A DNA stretch of 64,000 bases. Origin: RBC074 sp964470555. Its GTDB lineage: Bacteria > Acidobacteriota > Blastocatellia > RBC074. Shown here piece by piece: positions 27,339 to 38,032 of this stretch (positions within the stretch are counted from its first letter, which is position 1; each line of letters opens with the position of its first letter). Position numbers and translations under genes: made by a program. The notes beneath the pieces are model-generated. The model ran no database searches. It was given only the letters and a program-made list of their open reading frames with translations, and was not told the origin of the DNA. Location of the stretch: contig CAYYDG010000028.1 in the NCBI GenBank assembly GCA_964470555.1, positions 1-64,000 on the forward strand, in the 5' to 3' direction.

Positions 27339-28754
27339 TCAACCAACTGGCTCAAATGCCGCACGCAATCGTTCGATCACTTTTTCCGTTCGGACTCCGC
27401 GCGAACCTTTGACCAACACCAGATCGCCGGGGTGAGCTTCGGCAATCAATGTGTTCGCTGCTTCTTCGGGGGATTCGCAAAACGTCGCAATGCCTTTGGC
27501 CGTCGCAACCATTTCTTTCGCCAAACCGCGCACGCCGATCAACCTGTCCACGTTCATCGCGGCAATCTCGCTGCCGCATTGGCGATGAAGCTCTGCGCCT
27601 TGTTCACCAAGCTCCAGCATTTCGCCCGCGATGACGATGCGGCGGCGAAAACCTTTGGCTTCGGTCATGGCGCGCACGGCTTCGAACAAGGCTCTTGGAT
27701 TCGAGTTATACGAATCGTCAATGACCGTCACGCCGTTCGGAAAACGAATCAATTCGCCGCGCATGTTCGAAGGCTTCGCGGTTGAAAGCTGCTCGGCGAT
27801 TTGCTGTGCAGACAATCCAAAGCTGTGCGCCGCCGCCGCCGCCGCCAGCGCGTTCAGCACGTTGTGACGACCGATCAGCGGCAATGCGACTTCAGCCTGT
27901 CCGTCCGGAGTGTTCAAAACAAAGCGCGTGGCCGTCAAATCATCCGCGCTGACAATTTCGCCTGCCGTTACGTCGGCAGGTGCGTCAATTCCAAAATTGA
28001 CGACGGCGACATCCTGGCGAAGTCGCTGCATCGCCATCACGCGCGGATCATCGGCATTCAGCACGGCAGTTCCGCCAGGTTTGACGCCTTCGACCATTTC
28101 GGCTTTGGCGCGCGCGATACGTTCCTGCGAACCGAAAAATTCGATGTGCGCGACGCCGACGTTGCCGACGATGCCCACCGTCGGCGGAGCGATGTCGGTC
28201 AATCGCGCGATTTCGCCAAACGAACTCATGCCCATTTCCAGAACTGCAAAATCGAAATCCGCAGGTTTGGCTCCGGCGGTAATCATTCGCGCAACGGTCA
28301 GCGGCAATCCGTAACTCGTGTTCAGATTGCCCAACGATTTCAGCACGTTTCCGGCGGCGCTCATCACGTGCGCCGTCAAATCCTTGATCGTCGTTTTGCC
28401 CGCGCTGCCGGTGACGCCGATCACCGGGCGATGCCATTTCGCCAGCACGCGCGAAGCCAGTTGTTGTAATGCGCACGCCGTGTTTTCGACAAACAACAAT
28501 TTGTCGGCGAACTCTCCCAGTTCACTGGCAAACGGCAACCGGTGATGAACCACCAATGCCGCACAAGCGCCTTTTTCAAAGACCTCATGAACAAACTTGT
28601 GGCCGTCCACTCGTTCGCCCGGCAGCGCAACGAACAATTCGCCGGGTTTGACGGCACGCGAATCAATCGTCAAGCCAGTCGGCTCGAAGTCGGCCAAACG
28701 GTCGTTCAACATCTGACTGGCGGCGCTCAATCGCGCGATTTCGCGTAGCTTCAA
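27339..28754 (-). CDS. murF: UDP-MurNAc-tripeptide-D-Ala-D-Ala ligase MurF
   Basis: A TTG start at 28754 is preferred: it is preceded by GGAGAA and gives MKLREIARL, matching the MurF N-terminus. The frame continues upstream to a TTG at 28793 directly after the murE stop, but those 13 codons read a GATTGCGGATT-type repeat. The ~471-residue ligase shows the ATP loop GVTGSAGKTTIKDL (about 111-124), DSYNSNPRA in the C-terminal domain and 'EMLELG'. It completes UDP-MurNAc-pentapeptide. Confidence 0.94.
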   Translation of the reverse strand: MKLREIARLSAASQMLNDRLADFEPTGLTIDSRAVKPGELFVALPGERVDGHKFVHEVFEKGACAALVVHHRLPFASELGEFADKLLFVENTACALQQLASRVLAKWHRPVIGVTGSAGKTTIKDLTAHVMSAAGNVLKSLGNLNTSYGLPLTVARMITAGAKPADFDFAVLEMGMSSFGEIARLTDIAPPTVGIVGNVGVAHIEFFGSQERIARAKAEMVEGVKPGGTAVLNADDPRVMAMQRLRQDVAVVNFGIDAPADVTAGEIVSADDLTATRFVLNTPDGQAEVALPLIGRHNVLNALAAAAAAHSFGLSAQQIAEQLSTAKPSNMRGELIRFPNGVTVIDDSYNSNPRALFEAVRAMTEAKGFRRRIVIAGEMLELGEQGAELHRQCGSEIAAMNVDRLIGVRGLAKEMVATAKGIATFCESPEEAANTLIAEAHPGDLVLVKGSRGVRTEKVIERLRAAFEPVG

Positions 28755-28793
28755 CGCTTCTTCTCCATCAAATCCGCAATCCACAATCCGCAA

Positions 28794-30326
28794 TCAATAC
28801 AACGACTTTGAATTTCGTCGCTCGGCCAACGCTTCGCGCGCGACTTCGCGATCATCGAAGTCAATCTTGCCGGTTGCCAGAATCTGATACGTTTCGTGAC
28901 CTTTGCCCGCAATGATGACCACGTCGCCAGGTTTGGCCTGATTGACGGCACGAAAGATGGCTTCGCGGCGATCCACGATCAACTCGTAATTTTTGCCAAC
29001 CCGATCCAGCCCTATGCGAATGTCATTCAGAATCATGACAGGATTTTCGCTGCGCGGATTGTCGGAGGTGGCAATCACCCAATCGCTTTGCCGGGCGGCG
29101 ACCTCACCCATCAACGGACGTTTGGTGCGATCTCTATCACCGCCGCATCCCATCACCGTTATGACTTTGCCGCGCTTGCCGTTCTTGGGCGCTTGGGCGA
29201 GTTGCACGGTGTTCAGCACGTTGGCCAATGCATCCGGCGTGTGCGCGTAATCCACAACCACGGCGATGTCATCGCCAGCTTCGACTGAACTGACGCGTTC
29301 AAATCTGCCTGGAACTCCCTTGCATTGGTTGATGCCTGCGGCAATGACGTCGCGGTCGAATCCAAGCGCGACAGTGACTCCGATTGCGCACAGCGAATTG
29401 TAGGCATGCGGGCGACCGACCAACGCCGAAGCAATTTCGATTTTGCCGGCGGGCGTTTGCGCCGTGAACCGCAATCCTTCCAACCCGAAATGCTTTTCTT
29501 TCGTGGCAACATCCGCTTCGGCGTCCAGCGCGTAAGTCAACACCGTGTCGCCGCACAGGGCTTTCAGTTCCGCGCCGCGCGGATCGTCCAGATTGATGAC
29601 CGCGTGTTCGGGTCGTTTGCCGATGGTTCCGTCAAAGAGCTTCTTTTTCGCGGCGAAGTAATTTTCCATCGTGCCGTGAAAATCCAGATGATCTTGCGTC
29701 AGGTTGGTGAACGCGGCGGCGGCGAATTGCAATTCGTCGGCGCGATGCATGTCCAACGCAATTGACGACACTTCCATCGTTGCGTGTGTCACACCGGTTT
29801 CGACGGCGCGGCGCAGGAAGTTTTGAATTTCCGGCGATTCCGGCGTAGTGAATTCGGCGTCCATCTTTTCGTCGCCGATGCGATAGCCGATGGTTCCCAT
29901 CACGGCGGTTTTTTTGCCTGCGGCGGCGAAGATCGAATCAATCAAATAGCTGGTCGTCGTTTTGCCGTTGGTGCCGGTCACGCCGACCAGTGCGAGTTGC
30001 GCCGAAGGATTTCCGTGAATCAGCGCAGCGGCTTTGGCCAGGGCGATTCGTGCCGAAGCGACCTGCAACCAGACGCCTGTGAAATCGGCAGGACGAACCT
30101 GTTCGGAAATAACTGCACTCGCGCCGCGTTTCGTTGCTTCGCCGACGAAACTGTTCCCGTCGGTTTGTGCGCCCGAAATCGCAACGAAGATGCCACCCGG
30201 CATCACGCGGCGCGAATCATGAGTGACTGATGAGCTGAACGCGCCGACCGGGGCATTGAGCTTTCCGCTCTGCCCGCCGGTGGCGCGCGCTTCGATGTGA
30301 TTGGCAATTTCGCTCAGAGTCACCAT
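28794..30326 (-). CDS. murE: UDP-MurNAc-dipeptide:meso-diaminopimelate ligase MurE
   Basis: ATG 30326 overlaps the ftsI stop as TAATG, and starts MVTLSEIANHIE like the family; a longer frame to 30386 is inside ftsI. The 510-residue ligase has GVTGTNGKTTTSYLI (ATP loop), and 'TSDNPRSENP': the DNPR signature marks enzymes that add meso-diaminopimelate rather than lysine, so the wall is predicted to be mDAP type. Confidence 0.96.
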   Translation of the reverse strand: MVTLSEIANHIEARATGGQSGKLNAPVGAFSSSVTHDSRRVMPGGIFVAISGAQTDGNSFVGEATKRGASAVISEQVRPADFTGVWLQVASARIALAKAAALIHGNPSAQLALVGVTGTNGKTTTSYLIDSIFAAAGKKTAVMGTIGYRIGDEKMDAEFTTPESPEIQNFLRRAVETGVTHATMEVSSIALDMHRADELQFAAAAFTNLTQDHLDFHGTMENYFAAKKKLFDGTIGKRPEHAVINLDDPRGAELKALCGDTVLTYALDAEADVATKEKHFGLEGLRFTAQTPAGKIEIASALVGRPHAYNSLCAIGVTVALGFDRDVIAAGINQCKGVPGRFERVSSVEAGDDIAVVVDYAHTPDALANVLNTVQLAQAPKNGKRGKVITVMGCGGDRDRTKRPLMGEVAARQSDWVIATSDNPRSENPVMILNDIRIGLDRVGKNYELIVDRREAIFRAVNQAKPGDVVIIAGKGHETYQILATGKIDFDDREVAREALAERRNSKSLY

Positions 30327-32458
30327 TATTGAAATTCCACTTTGCAATCTTCGCCGGGTCGCACACGCGCTCCCGGCGCAGGCCATTGTTTCACCACCAC
30401 GCCCGATCCCGTAGGCCGAACGTTCAAACTCAATTGCGAACAGGCTTGAATGACAGACCGCAATCCCTTGCCACGCAAATCCGGCATCATCGCCGACGGT
30501 CCGGTATATGCCACAGTAGTTGGTTTGGGCGTAGACGTTGGTTTCGGTTGTTTGCGACCGGCATCCGGCGCGATATTTTGCGAAAGCAATTCGCGCGGCG
30601 CGGCTTTTTGCGGACTCGGCAAAGCGTTCACGGTTTCAGGTTGTGTCAGGGCGACGTTCTGTTCCAACCGGGTTTCGTTCGCTTCGTCTTCGGCAGCTTT
30701 GGCTTCATACCTATCCGACAAGGTCGCCAACGCATCGCGGAACCCCTTGGCATCGGGCGGAACCACAAAATCGCCCAGCGCGATTTGCGCGATCATATTG
30801 AAAATCGGAGCCGAAACGCTACCTCCCTGATGCGCGCCCAATGGCTCATCCACCATCACCACAATCACGAATTTTGGATCGGTCGCGGGAACGAATCCGG
30901 TGAATGACGGCATGAATTTGCCTCGCGCATAACCATACCCTCGTTCGGCTTTTTGCGGCGTGCCGGTTTTGCCCGCAGCCGTGTAATTCGCCAGTTGAAT
31001 CGCGTGTCGCGCGGTTCCGTGAGTCACCACACGCTGCATCAACACAGACATGTTTTCCGCTGTCTGCTGGCTGACCACACGTCGGGTAACGGGTTTGGCC
31101 TGCGTCACCCTGCCATCCGCGCTGACGATTTCCTTGATGACGTGCGGTTGCACCCATACGCCCTTGTTGGCAATGGCCCCGGTCGCCGCGGCGACTTGAA
31201 TCATAGTCACTGACACTTCCTGTCCCATGGCCACCGAACCAATCGAATCGAAGTTCCATTTCGGCGCCGAATGCACTATGCCCTTCGATTCCGCCGGAAG
31301 TTCGATCCCGGTTTTGTTGCCGAACCCAAACAGAGAAATGTATTCGGCGAACCGTTCCTTGCCCACACGCTGAGCCAACCGAATGGCGCAAACATTCGAC
31401 GATTTGGCGAAAGCGTCCGGCGTTTGCTGCACGCCGTAAGCGTGCGTGTCGCGAATGACGCGCGCTCCGAAACGGATTTCGCCATTGCCGCAATTCAGCT
31501 TTTCATCAATCTGCACCTTGCCTTCTTCAAAGGCGGCGGCGTAGGTAATCATTTTGAAAATCGAACCCGGTTCGTAAGGCCAACTGATTGCGCGGTTGTG
31601 GCGATCTTCGTCTTTGCTTTTCGGACGTTCGTTCGGGTTGAATCCGGGCGCATTGGCCAGAGCCAGAATTTCCCCGCTCGCCACATCCATCACCACGGCA
31701 TAAGCGCCTTTGGCGTGATGACGTTTGACGGCTTCGGTCAGCAGGGTTTCGACTTTGTGCTGCATGGCCGAATCAATCGTCGTTTTCACCGTCGCGCCGC
31801 CAATCGCTGGCGTTTCGCGCCGTTCGTAAGCCTGATTGCGCCCGTCGCGTTCCAGTTCGATGGAACCGGATTTGCCGTCCAGATAATTGTTCTGCGATTG
31901 TTCCAAACCGCCCTGACCTTTGTTTTCGGCTCCGACATAACCTAGAACAGCCGCTGCCAAAGACTCGTTTGGGTAATATCGCTGCATCTCTTTTTTGAAA
32001 CCGATGGCCTTGAGGCTGTTTTGGGCCACGACTTCGCGTATGGCTCGCGCTTTTTCCGGCTCGATCTTTCGCGCCAGAAACACAAAGCCGGAATTGCCCG
32101 TCACCTGTTTGACCAATTCCGCTTCGTTGATTTCCAACACCGGAGCCATCAATCGCGCGACTTTGCGACGCGCTTCATCGTCCTTCAACAAACGCTGGTC
32201 AACGAACACCGAATCGAACAAGACGCTCAACGCCAGGTCTTTGTCGTTGCGATCAACGATTGCGCCGCGCGCGGCCATCGTTTCCAATCGCATTTGCTGA
32301 TTTTCCCGAGCCTTGACCAGGTAATAATCGTGTCGCTCGACTTGCAGCCAATAAAGCCGACCGATGATGACCAGCATCCAGACAACAAACAGAAAGGCAA
32401 TCGCCAGAATTCGATTGCCGGTGAGTTTCCCCGAATTGTGTGATTGTCTTGCTCGCAT
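30326..32458 (-). CDS. ftsI: Septal peptidoglycan transpeptidase FtsI (class B PBP with PASTA domain)
   Basis: The 710-residue protein has one N-terminal membrane helix (about 15-37), a PBP dimerisation domain, a transpeptidase domain with SxxK as SIFK after 'PYEPG', SxN as SSN and KTGT, and then a ~60-residue low-complexity linker followed by one PASTA domain (about 650-710, 'MPDLRGKGLRSVIQAC'). A PASTA tail is typical of Gram-positive and acidobacterial homologues (SpoVD/PBP2x plan), not of E. coli PBP3. It begins 4 bp after ftsL and overlaps murE by one base. Confidence 0.95.
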   Translation of the reverse strand: MRARQSHNSGKLTGNRILAIAFLFVVWMLVIIGRLYWLQVERHDYYLVKARENQQMRLETMAARGAIVDRNDKDLALSVLFDSVFVDQRLLKDDEARRKVARLMAPVLEINEAELVKQVTGNSGFVFLARKIEPEKARAIREVVAQNSLKAIGFKKEMQRYYPNESLAAAVLGYVGAENKGQGGLEQSQNNYLDGKSGSIELERDGRNQAYERRETPAIGGATVKTTIDSAMQHKVETLLTEAVKRHHAKGAYAVVMDVASGEILALANAPGFNPNERPKSKDEDRHNRAISWPYEPGSIFKMITYAAAFEEGKVQIDEKLNCGNGEIRFGARVIRDTHAYGVQQTPDAFAKSSNVCAIRLAQRVGKERFAEYISLFGFGNKTGIELPAESKGIVHSAPKWNFDSIGSVAMGQEVSVTMIQVAAATGAIANKGVWVQPHVIKEIVSADGRVTQAKPVTRRVVSQQTAENMSVLMQRVVTHGTARHAIQLANYTAAGKTGTPQKAERGYGYARGKFMPSFTGFVPATDPKFVIVVMVDEPLGAHQGGSVSAPIFNMIAQIALGDFVVPPDAKGFRDALATLSDRYEAKAAEDEANETRLEQNVALTQPETVNALPSPQKAAPRELLSQNIAPDAGRKQPKPTSTPKPTTVAYTGPSAMMPDLRGKGLRSVIQACSQLSLNVRPTGSGVVVKQWPAPGARVRPGEDCKVEFQ

Positions 32459-32462
32459 GCCG

Positions 32463-33134
32463 TTACCTCTGGCGTTTCACTTCTTTTTGCGGCGTCTGGT
32501 TTTTCGCTATCTGTTTGGTTTCTTTTTTCGTTTTGTCCGATTTGCCTGCCGGAACAGCCTTGTTCACCGCCTTGATCGCCTTATCCGTGTTCGCGGATTT
32601 AGCCGTCGGTTTGGCAACGGCGGTTCGCTTGTCCGTGATTTTAGTCACCAAACCTGAAGACATGGATTTCGACTGGTTTTCAATTTTCCCCTGTTTTCTG
32701 CTTTTAGCTTCGGGGGCTGACGATGTAGTAACCGCGCGCCCCAATCCGGGCTGAACCAAGCCCGATTCGCTGGCGGCACGTTCGCTTTCCTGCGTGCTGA
32801 GCGCCTGTTCTTTTTTGAAGGTGTAAAACCGCTGCTGGCTGGACAACGTGTCGAGTTCGGATTTCAAACTCTCTTCCGCGCGTTTGAGTTGCAGAACGTT
32901 GATCAGCGAATGCTGAGCCAGGATGAATCCCACAGCGATGATGGTTCCGACGCCGACCATCAACATGATGACGCGAGCGCCGTTTCCCTGTCGGCGCGCA
33001 GCTTTTCCGCGTTTGCGCGGGGCTTTGCTGGAACGCGCAGTGACGCCTGAAGCCGCGGTGGTTCGCCTTCGGTTCACTGAACCAGGAAGCCCGGTTCTGG
33101 CTTGATTTGTCGTTCGGTGATGTTGCGCTTTCAT
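32463..33134 (-). CDS. ftsL: FtsL-like division protein with long basic tail
   Basis: Assigned by position between rsmH and ftsI and by topology: a basic ~50-residue cytoplasmic N-terminus (many Arg), one membrane helix (about 54-74), then a short coiled-coil (about 75-112, 'LQLKRAEESLKSELDTLSSQQ'). Typical FtsL is 90-125 residues; here an additional ~100-residue Lys/Ala/Thr-rich periplasmic tail of low complexity follows. GAGGA precedes ATG 33134. Sequence identity of FtsL is always low, so the call rests on context. Confidence 0.8.
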   Translation of the reverse strand: MKAQHHRTTNQARTGLPGSVNRRRTTAASGVTARSSKAPRKRGKAARRQGNGARVIMLMVGVGTIIAVGFILAQHSLINVLQLKRAEESLKSELDTLSSQQRFYTFKKEQALSTQESERAASESGLVQPGLGRAVTTSSAPEAKSRKQGKIENQSKSMSSGLVTKITDKRTAVAKPTAKSANTDKAIKAVNKAVPAGKSDKTKKETKQIAKNQTPQKEVKRQR

Positions 33135-33240
33135 ATCCCACGTTCCTCAAAAAAATTCAGAAGACAAGTTGCCTGCTTGTCACAAAGCGCCGCTACGGAA
33201 AGTTGTCAGGACTGACCGGAATAACCCAGGCTGCTGGCTT

Positions 33241-34185
33241 TTACAGCTTTTGGCAGGCGCGTAACTTTGCGCTTCGGGCGCGAGGGTTGACGGCGATTTC
33301 CTCCGCTGTCGGTAAAATCGCTTTGCGCGTCAACACTGTCACACGCTTTGCCGTTCCGCATTGGCACACAGGCTGGCTTGGAGGGCACACGCAATGACCA
33401 GACTGGAACCTGAAGGCTTGTTTGATGATTCGATCTTCCAGCGAATGAAATGTGATGATTGCCAGGCGGCCTCCCGGCTTCAGCACGTCAATCGCGTCGG
33501 CGACAAACTGATCCAGATCGTCCAGCTCTCGATTGACCGCGATCCGCAGAGCTTGAAACGTTTTTGTCGCCGGATGAATTCGCCAATGACCTTTTTGATG
33601 AACCGCCCTGACCACCAGATTGGCAAGCTGCGTTGTCGTCTTGATCGGAGCTTTTACCCGCTCGGCTACGATCAATCGGGCAATTCGCCGCGATGCACGC
33701 TCTTCGCCAAATTCGTAAATAACATCTGCGAGTTCTCTCTCGCTTAAATCGTTCACCAGATTCGCCGCCGTCGTTTGCTGCGACCTGTCCATTCGCATAT
33801 CCAGCGGAGATTCGGCATCGAATCGAAAACTGAATCCGCGTTCCGGCGTATCGAACTGAAAAGACGACGCTCCCAGATCAGCCAGAATGCCCGTCACCGA
33901 TTCGATCTTCCTCTGCTCAAGAATCGTTTTGATCTGACGATAATCGCAATGAACCGCTTCAAACCGTTCGCCGAACTGCGCCAATCGCGTTGTCGCCAGC
34001 GCAATCGCTTCGGCGTCTCTGTCCAACCCGATCACACGAGTTTGCGACGAAGCCTGCAAAATCAATTCGCTATGACCACCCAACCCAAGCGTCGCATCCA
34101 CAAACAAACCGGCTTTGTCGTCTCCGAGCAAGTTGGCCAGCGCTTCAACCGGCATCACCGGCAAATGAACAGGATTGACTGTCAT
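33241..34185 (-). CDS. rsmH: 16S rRNA (cytosine-1402-N4) methyltransferase RsmH
   Basis: ATG 34185 gives MTVNPVHLPVMPVEAL, matching the family start 'H.PV...E.L'; an in-frame GTG at 34221 is without ribosome site. The 314-residue SAM methyltransferase shows 'DATLGLGGHSELIL' (SAM loop), 'GLDRDAEAIALA', 'ILADLGASSFQFD' and 'TFHSLEDRIIK'. It is the second gene of the dcw cluster. Confidence 0.96.
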   Translation of the reverse strand: MTVNPVHLPVMPVEALANLLGDDKAGLFVDATLGLGGHSELILQASSQTRVIGLDRDAEAIALATTRLAQFGERFEAVHCDYRQIKTILEQRKIESVTGILADLGASSFQFDTPERGFSFRFDAESPLDMRMDRSQQTTAANLVNDLSERELADVIYEFGEERASRRIARLIVAERVKAPIKTTTQLANLVVRAVHQKGHWRIHPATKTFQALRIAVNRELDDLDQFVADAIDVLKPGGRLAIITFHSLEDRIIKQAFRFQSGHCVCPPSQPVCQCGTAKRVTVLTRKAILPTAEEIAVNPRARSAKLRACQKL

Positions 34186-34227
34186 AAGGCTTAAAGAATT
34201 GCTGGCGCTACTGCTGGGCACGGGGGA

Positions 34228-34261
34228 GGAGATGCGGAAGGGGTCAATTCAACGCATCTCC
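34228..34261 (-). promoter_or_regulatory. Hairpin between mraZ and rsmH
   Basis: A 9-bp perfect stem (34228-34236 with 34253-34261, 16-nt loop) lies in the 103-bp mraZ-rsmH gap. There is no T-run, so attenuation or mRNA processing is only a possibility. Confidence 0.35.
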
Positions 34262-34288
34262 TGAACCGAAACCTTGAAATCGCGAAAA

Positions 34289-34735
34289 TCAAATACCGTA
34301 GGAAGCGACAATCTTTGCGTCTTCATCCGAATAAGGCTCTGCATCCAAACGCGACTGACGGAATTTCTCGGCCTCCCAAATATCCAGAAATTTCGTTTTG
34401 CCCATGACCATCACATCGCCCACCAACTCCGCCGCGTTGCGCAACAACGGATGAATCAGAATTCGTCCCTGAGAATCTATTTGCTGCATCTGGCCAAAAT
34501 AACTGACCCGATCAATGAACCTTCGGATGGCGGGTTCCATCGAAGGCGCAGCGTTCAACTTCTCTTCTATCCCTTCCCATTCTTTCAGCGGGTAAATCCA
34601 AACGCTTTCACCATATAAACTGGTGACGTAAAAATCAGCGCTCTTGTAGGTCTCTTCCAAATGTCGCTTGAAGTCCGCAGGGATTTTCAGTCGGCCTTTT
34701 TCGTCCATTCTGGCTGTGTAACTTCCTCTGAGCAT
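34289..34735 (-). CDS. mraZ: Transcriptional regulator MraZ
   Basis: The 148-residue protein has two SpoVT/AbrB-like halves, each with the DxxGR core: 'MDEKGRLKIPADF' (about 10-22) and 'DSQGRILIHPLLR' (about 87-99). MraZ forms ring oligomers and binds direct repeats spaced by one helical turn upstream of the dcw cluster. A six-unit 10-bp array lies in its own leader, so autoregulation is likely. It is the first gene of the cluster. Confidence 0.96.
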   Translation of the reverse strand: MLRGSYTARMDEKGRLKIPADFKRHLEETYKSADFYVTSLYGESVWIYPLKEWEGIEEKLNAAPSMEPAIRRFIDRVSYFGQMQQIDSQGRILIHPLLRNAAELVGDVMVMGKTKFLDIWEAEKFRQSRLDAEPYSDEDAKIVASYGI

Positions 34736-34890
34736 AAATCCCCGACATTTGCTTCGACATGCTTAAACCGTAACGGCCATGTACAGATTGCCTGCTTAAC
34801 CGGACCAAAAACGACTGAGCATTTCACAGCGGAATTCACCGAACGACTTTGCTTAATCGTCTTCTTACAATTTGAAAATTTGTGTTGCCC

Positions 34891-34950
34891 ACCAACCTGA
34901 ACCAATCTGAGCTAATCTCGGCCATAATCAACCACTTTAGACCACGAGAG
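34891..34950 (-). promoter_or_regulatory. Candidate MraZ operator: six 10-bp direct repeats
   Basis: On the plus strand six consecutive 10-mers follow the pattern (A/G)CCAA-type start: accaacctga, accaatctga, gctaatctcg, gccataatca, accactttag, accacgagag. On the transcribed strand the core reads TTGGT, TTGGT, TTAGC, ATGGC, GTGGT, GTGGT. The 10-bp spacing equals that of known MraZ boxes (TGGGN with 5-bp spacers in E. coli). The array begins about where transcription should start from the promoter at 34957-34985. Confidence 0.7.
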
Positions 34951-34956
34951 GCCGCC

Positions 34957-34985
34957 ATACTAGAAGAGTAAATACTGAGTGTCAA
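34957..34985 (-). promoter_or_regulatory. Sigma-70 promoter of the dcw cluster
   Basis: TTGACA (34985-34980), a 17-bp spacer and TAGTAT (34962-34957) on the minus strand, one mismatch in the -10. The start site should be near 34950, giving a ~215-nt leader to mraZ. A 7-bp inverted repeat (35005-35011/35023-35029) lies just upstream. The remainder of the 479-bp gap to the ZIP gene shows no gene. Confidence 0.8.
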
Positions 34986-35214
34986 GGATTTTGTTCTTTT
35001 AGGTGTTACATGAGACTGTCAGATGTAACCATTTAATTCAAAAGAAAATATCGCTGGCAACGACTGGCATTATCTGTCTCTGAGCCAGCTTCGCCAAACA
35101 AAAAATGTTTAAGCCTTAAGCATTTTGGCTGGATTATTGCCGCGCGAAGTCGCTGTGCTATAGTGCAGCGCGTTTTTCAGGCGTCCAATCTGCTTAATCG
35201 AACAACAGACAGCG

Positions 35215-35961
35215 ATGAATTTATTCTCTCAACTGATAATCTTCGGATTACTGGCGGCGGCTGGAAATCTGCTTGGAGGTTTGTTACTGACTCAACTGCC
35301 GGGATTGAGCCGCACACGACAGCGGCAATTAATCGCGCTCGGAGCGGGTTTCATTTTGGCGGCAGTTCTGTTGGAGGTCATTCCTGAGGTCGGCGGCCCA
35401 TCGAACGAAAATCTGGCCAACGCCATGGGATGGTTGCTGGCCGGATATTTGCTGATCCAGTTGCTGGAACACACCATCGCACCTCACTTTCATTTTGGCG
35501 AAGAAATCCATCCTGAAGAAATACGACGACGCGGCGCAGTTTTCACTGCCGTGTTTGCGCTTTCCATCCACGCATTTTTCGACGGCGTAGCCATTGCTTC
35601 AGGCTTGCTGACCAATTTCCGACTCGGAACTCTGCTGTTCATTGCCGTTCTGCTGCACAAGATTCCCGAAGGCATCACCGTCGCTTCGATCATTCTTTCT
35701 GCCGGCAAAGCCGCTCGCACGGCTCAATGGGCAACAGGCATAGTTGCACTGGCCACTTTCGTCGGAGTACTTTCCGTAACGATGGTGGGCGCTGCGGTCA
35801 GTTACGCGCTGCCGTTTTCCGCCGGAGTCACGTTATACATCGCCGCTTCCGACCTGATTCCAGAAGTCAATCACGGAGGTTGGCGCGCGTCCGTGCTGGT
35901 TTTTGTCGGAGTTGCGTTGTTTTACATGACGCATCTGCTGCTGCACGCCGCGTTGGGTTAA
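35215..35961 (+). CDS. ZIP-family divalent metal transporter
   Basis: The 248-residue protein has about 8 membrane helices. Helix 4/5 carry the family's metal-binding pattern 'SIHAFFDGVAIASG' (about 118-131) and 'LHKIPEGITVASIIL' (about 145-159); the loop after helix 3 has His residues (HFHFGEEIHPEE). It probably imports zinc or another divalent ion. It lies 28 bp before the mutase gene, but a functional link is unclear. No strong ribosome site at ATG 35215. Confidence 0.9.
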   Translation: MNLFSQLIIFGLLAAAGNLLGGLLLTQLPGLSRTRQRQLIALGAGFILAAVLLEVIPEVGGPSNENLANAMGWLLAGYLLIQLLEHTIAPHFHFGEEIHPEEIRRRGAVFTAVFALSIHAFFDGVAIASGLLTNFRLGTLLFIAVLLHKIPEGITVASIILSAGKAARTAQWATGIVALATFVGVLSVTMVGAAVSYALPFSAGVTLYIAASDLIPEVNHGGWRASVLVFVGVALFYMTHLLLHAALG

Positions 35962-35989
35962 CTCGAAGCTCGTTCGAAGGAGTCCATTT

Positions 35990-37687
<1,698 letters not shown>

Positions 37688-37706
37688 CTCCGATGGGGCT
37701 GGCGCA

Positions 37707-37735
37707 TTGTCTCTAAAATCAGTCGTGCTTATACT
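37707..37735 (+). promoter_or_regulatory. Promoter of the VapBC-like pair
   Basis: TTGTCT (37707-37712), a 17-bp spacer and TATACT (37730-37735) lie 33 bp before the antitoxin gene, with AAAGGAGG as ribosome site between. Confidence 0.6.
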
Positions 37736-37767
37736 TTTTCATCATCAACGAAAGGAGGGAAAAACAG

Positions 37768-38031
37768 ATGGCAGCAACAGCATTGGCTTTGCGCGTATCC
37801 GCGCTGGAAGCGGAAGTAGCCCAGATGAAGGAACAATTGGCCAAAACCATCGAACCATCAGGAGATTGGCTAGACGACATTTTTGGGGCCTTCGACAACG
37901 ACCCGCACTTTGCCGAAGCCATGCGGCTTGGCCGCGAATACCGCGAATCGTTGCGTCCCAAACCTCGGAAGAAACCAGCTAGCAAAAAAGCACGAAAAGC
38001 ACGAAAAGCGGTGAAAGGACGCTCTGGTTGA
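37768..38031 (+). CDS. Putative antitoxin of a PIN toxin pair
   Basis: The 87-residue product begins with a short coiled-coil (about residues 6-27, ALRVSALEAEVAQMKEQL), then an acidic 'GDWLDDIFGAFDNDPHF' segment, and a C-terminal tail of Lys/Arg/Ala. AAAGGAGG precedes ATG. It ends 1 bp before the PIN-domain gene, the usual antitoxin-toxin arrangement; no standard DNA-binding fold is recognisable, so the assignment rests on context. Confidence 0.7.
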   Translation: MAATALALRVSALEAEVAQMKEQLAKTIEPSGDWLDDIFGAFDNDPHFAEAMRLGREYRESLRPKPRKKPASKKARKARKAVKGRSG

Positions 38032-38032
38032 A

